A stretch of 6,673 bases of DNA, taken from contig JAITVW010000145.1 of NCBI GenBank assembly GCA_031285605.1, positions 1 to 6,673 of the forward strand, written 5' to 3'. A model generated the notes under the pieces. The model had not been told where the DNA came from. It searched no databases and saw nothing but the letters and a program-made list of their open reading frames with translations. Origin of the DNA: Fusobacteriales bacterium. GTDB taxonomy: Bacteria; Fusobacteriota; Fusobacteriia; Fusobacteriales; Leptotrichiaceae. Position 1 is the stretch's first letter, and every line of letters starts with the position of its first letter. Positions 5,339 to 6,673 of the stretch are shown one piece after another. The translations under genes were made by a program, and so were the position numbers.

Positions 5339-6673
5339 ATGAGGAGAAAGCAAAGTGAACTGGAAACAGAATCAGTAGGAAAACTTTTGAGGAAATATAC
5401 TATTCCTGCTTTAATAGGGAATATTGTAATAGTAGTGTACAATTTTGTCGACAGGTGGTTTATCGGACAGTTTATAGGAGAAGAAGCTCTGGCTGCATCA
5501 GGAATAACTTTTTATCTGCTTATGGTTTTTATAGCCTTTAGTATGTTTGTGGGAATAGGGGCCGGGACAATAATATCCATACGGCTGGGGCAGAAAAATA
5601 TAGAAGACTCGGAAAAAATACTGGGAAATTCTGTTACCTTGTTTTTTGTGGTAAGTATTATTCTTACTGTAATATTATGGTTTAACCTTGATTTTATACT
5701 TTTGAAATCCGGGGCAAACAGTGAAACACTTCCTTATGCAAGGGCATACATGAGAATTTTGATACCAATTTCACTGGCTAATTTTTATTCTTACGGACTG
5801 AGCAATGTGATGAGAGCTGCCAATGCTCCGAAAACTGCAATGTTTGCAATGATAATAGGCGGTGTAGTTAATCTTGTACTTGATTATATATTTGTAGTTA
5901 TTTTTCATATGGGAATAGAAGGGACAGCTTATGCTACACTTATAGGAAATGTATTATCAGCAGTTTATGTAATATATTTCTTTATTAGAGGCAAGCCGTT
6001 GTTTAGATTAAATATGTTTGGATGTTCAATTGATGAGGCAAGCATACTCAGATTAAGAAAAAAAAATCTTCCTCTTTCATATAAGATTTCTTATGATATC
6101 TTGAAAATAGGAATGTCGTCATTTTTGCTGCAGTCAGTGAATGCAGCGGTGGGTGTGGTTATAAATAATGTAATCAGCTCTACGGGAGGAACTGCCGGAG
6201 TAGCAATAATGACTATTATTAATACATATCTGACACTTATTGTAATGTTAGTATATTCTATAGCTCAGGGTGCCCAGCCTATCATAGGTTATAATTACGG
6301 TGCCAAGAGATTTGACAGGGTTAAGAGCTCATTTAATATGTCTGTAATTTGGGGACTGATTATGTCAGCAGGATTTTTTTTGGTAATAATACTAATTCCA
6401 AGGGAATTGATTTTATTGTTTAATAAGGACAGTAATTCCAATGTCATTCATGATGGTATAAAAGCAATGAGAATATATTTTATGCTGATTATTCCGGCTT
6501 CTGTAGGTACAATAGTGCCAAATTATTTCCAGTCTATAGGAAATGCACGTGAAGCTATTATTCTTAATATTATGAGACAGGTATTCATTTTTATGATAGT
6601 AATGTTTATTTTTACCAGAATCTGGGGATTGGACGGAGTATGGTATGCACAGCCTGTTACAGACGTTATATTT
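5339..6673 (+). CDS. MATE-family efflux transporter, 3' end outside window
   Basis: The frame is open from ATG 5339 to the window edge (445 codons, no stop), close to the usual MATE length of about 450, so only a little is probably missing. The start follows AGGA (5328-5331) by 7 bases and lies 18 bases after the ABC exporter stop. MATE landmarks are the first-helix region with NFVDRWFIGQF (35-45) and the EALAASG that follows (49-55), RAANAPKT (159-166) before NLVLDYIFV (178-186), and, in the second half, AQGAQPIIGYNYGAKR (309-324). There is internal two-fold similarity, with a cytoplasmic linker around 215-255 and about 12 hydrophobic segments overall. Such proteins export cationic drugs or metabolites in exchange for Na+ or H+; substrate and ion cannot be read here. 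It resembles the MepA/DinF-type branches more than a lipid flippase. Its position suggests co-transcription with the lipid A genes, perhaps for envelope defence (inference). Confidence 0.9.
   Translation, partial: MRRKQSELETESVGKLLRKYTIPALIGNIVIVVYNFVDRWFIGQFIGEEALAASGITFYLLMVFIAFSMFVGIGAGTIISIRLGQKNIEDSEKILGNSVTLFFVVSIILTVILWFNLDFILLKSGANSETLPYARAYMRILIPISLANFYSYGLSNVMRAANAPKTAMFAMIIGGVVNLVLDYIFVVIFHMGIEGTAYATLIGNVLSAVYVIYFFIRGKPLFRLNMFGCSIDEASILRLRKKNLPLSYKISYDILKIGMSSFLLQSVNAAVGVVINNVISSTGGTAGVAIMTIINTYLTLIVMLVYSIAQGAQPIIGYNYGAKRFDRVKSSFNMSVIWGLIMSAGFFLVIILIPRELILLFNKDSNSNVIHDGIKAMRIYFMLIIPASVGTIVPNYFQSIGNAREAIILNIMRQVFIFMIVMFIFTRIWGLDGVWYAQPVTDVIF

Overview
The window is AT-rich. Its gene order (lpxA, lpxI, lpxB, an MsbA-type flippase gene, then a MATE exporter gene) and its codon use (heavy AGA, ATA and AAA) suggest a Gram-negative, lipid-A-making bacterium of the Fusobacteriota, possibly a Leptotrichiaceae/Sebaldella-like organism. 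That assignment rests on gene order and protein character alone and is tentative. All real features lie on the + strand.

Bases 1-318 are non-coding. They hold two tandem copies of an element with a period of about 181 bases; the copies differ at seven positions over about 137 aligned bases. The window opens inside the array, so more copies may lie upstream. Each copy contains a 42-base segment (59-100 and 240-281) that folds on paper as a type I hammerhead self-cleaving ribozyme. It has every conserved core nucleotide, a 4-bp stem I, a 5-bp stem II, a minimal 2-bp stem III and a predicted cut after GUA. Two units in tandem would release a 181-nt RNA (97-277). This resembles the hammerhead tandem repeats of eukaryotic satellites, retrozymes and Penelope-like elements, but next to a bacterial lipid A operon. 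It is the most interesting object in the window.

Bases 319-386 are a linker with two small hairpins and no resemblance to its neighbours. It abuts a 5'-truncated second copy of lpxA (homology from 387 to 902). This copy lacks the N-terminal third of LpxA, and the catalytic histidine is replaced by asparagine. It is still open over 171 codons and about 68% identical to the intact LpxA that follows.

From 932 onward is a compact lipid A operon. LpxA (932-1708) acylates UDP-GlcNAc. LpxI (1708-2514) hydrolyses UDP-diacylglucosamine to lipid X. LpxB (2507-3583) joins lipid X to another UDP-diacylglucosamine. The MsbA-like ABC transporter (3584-5320) would flip the lipid across the inner membrane. 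A MATE-family exporter (5339 to beyond the window end) follows after 18 bases. Genes overlap or abut throughout and I see no terminator or internal promoter, so one transcript is likely. lpxC, fabZ, lpxD and lpxK are not in the window.
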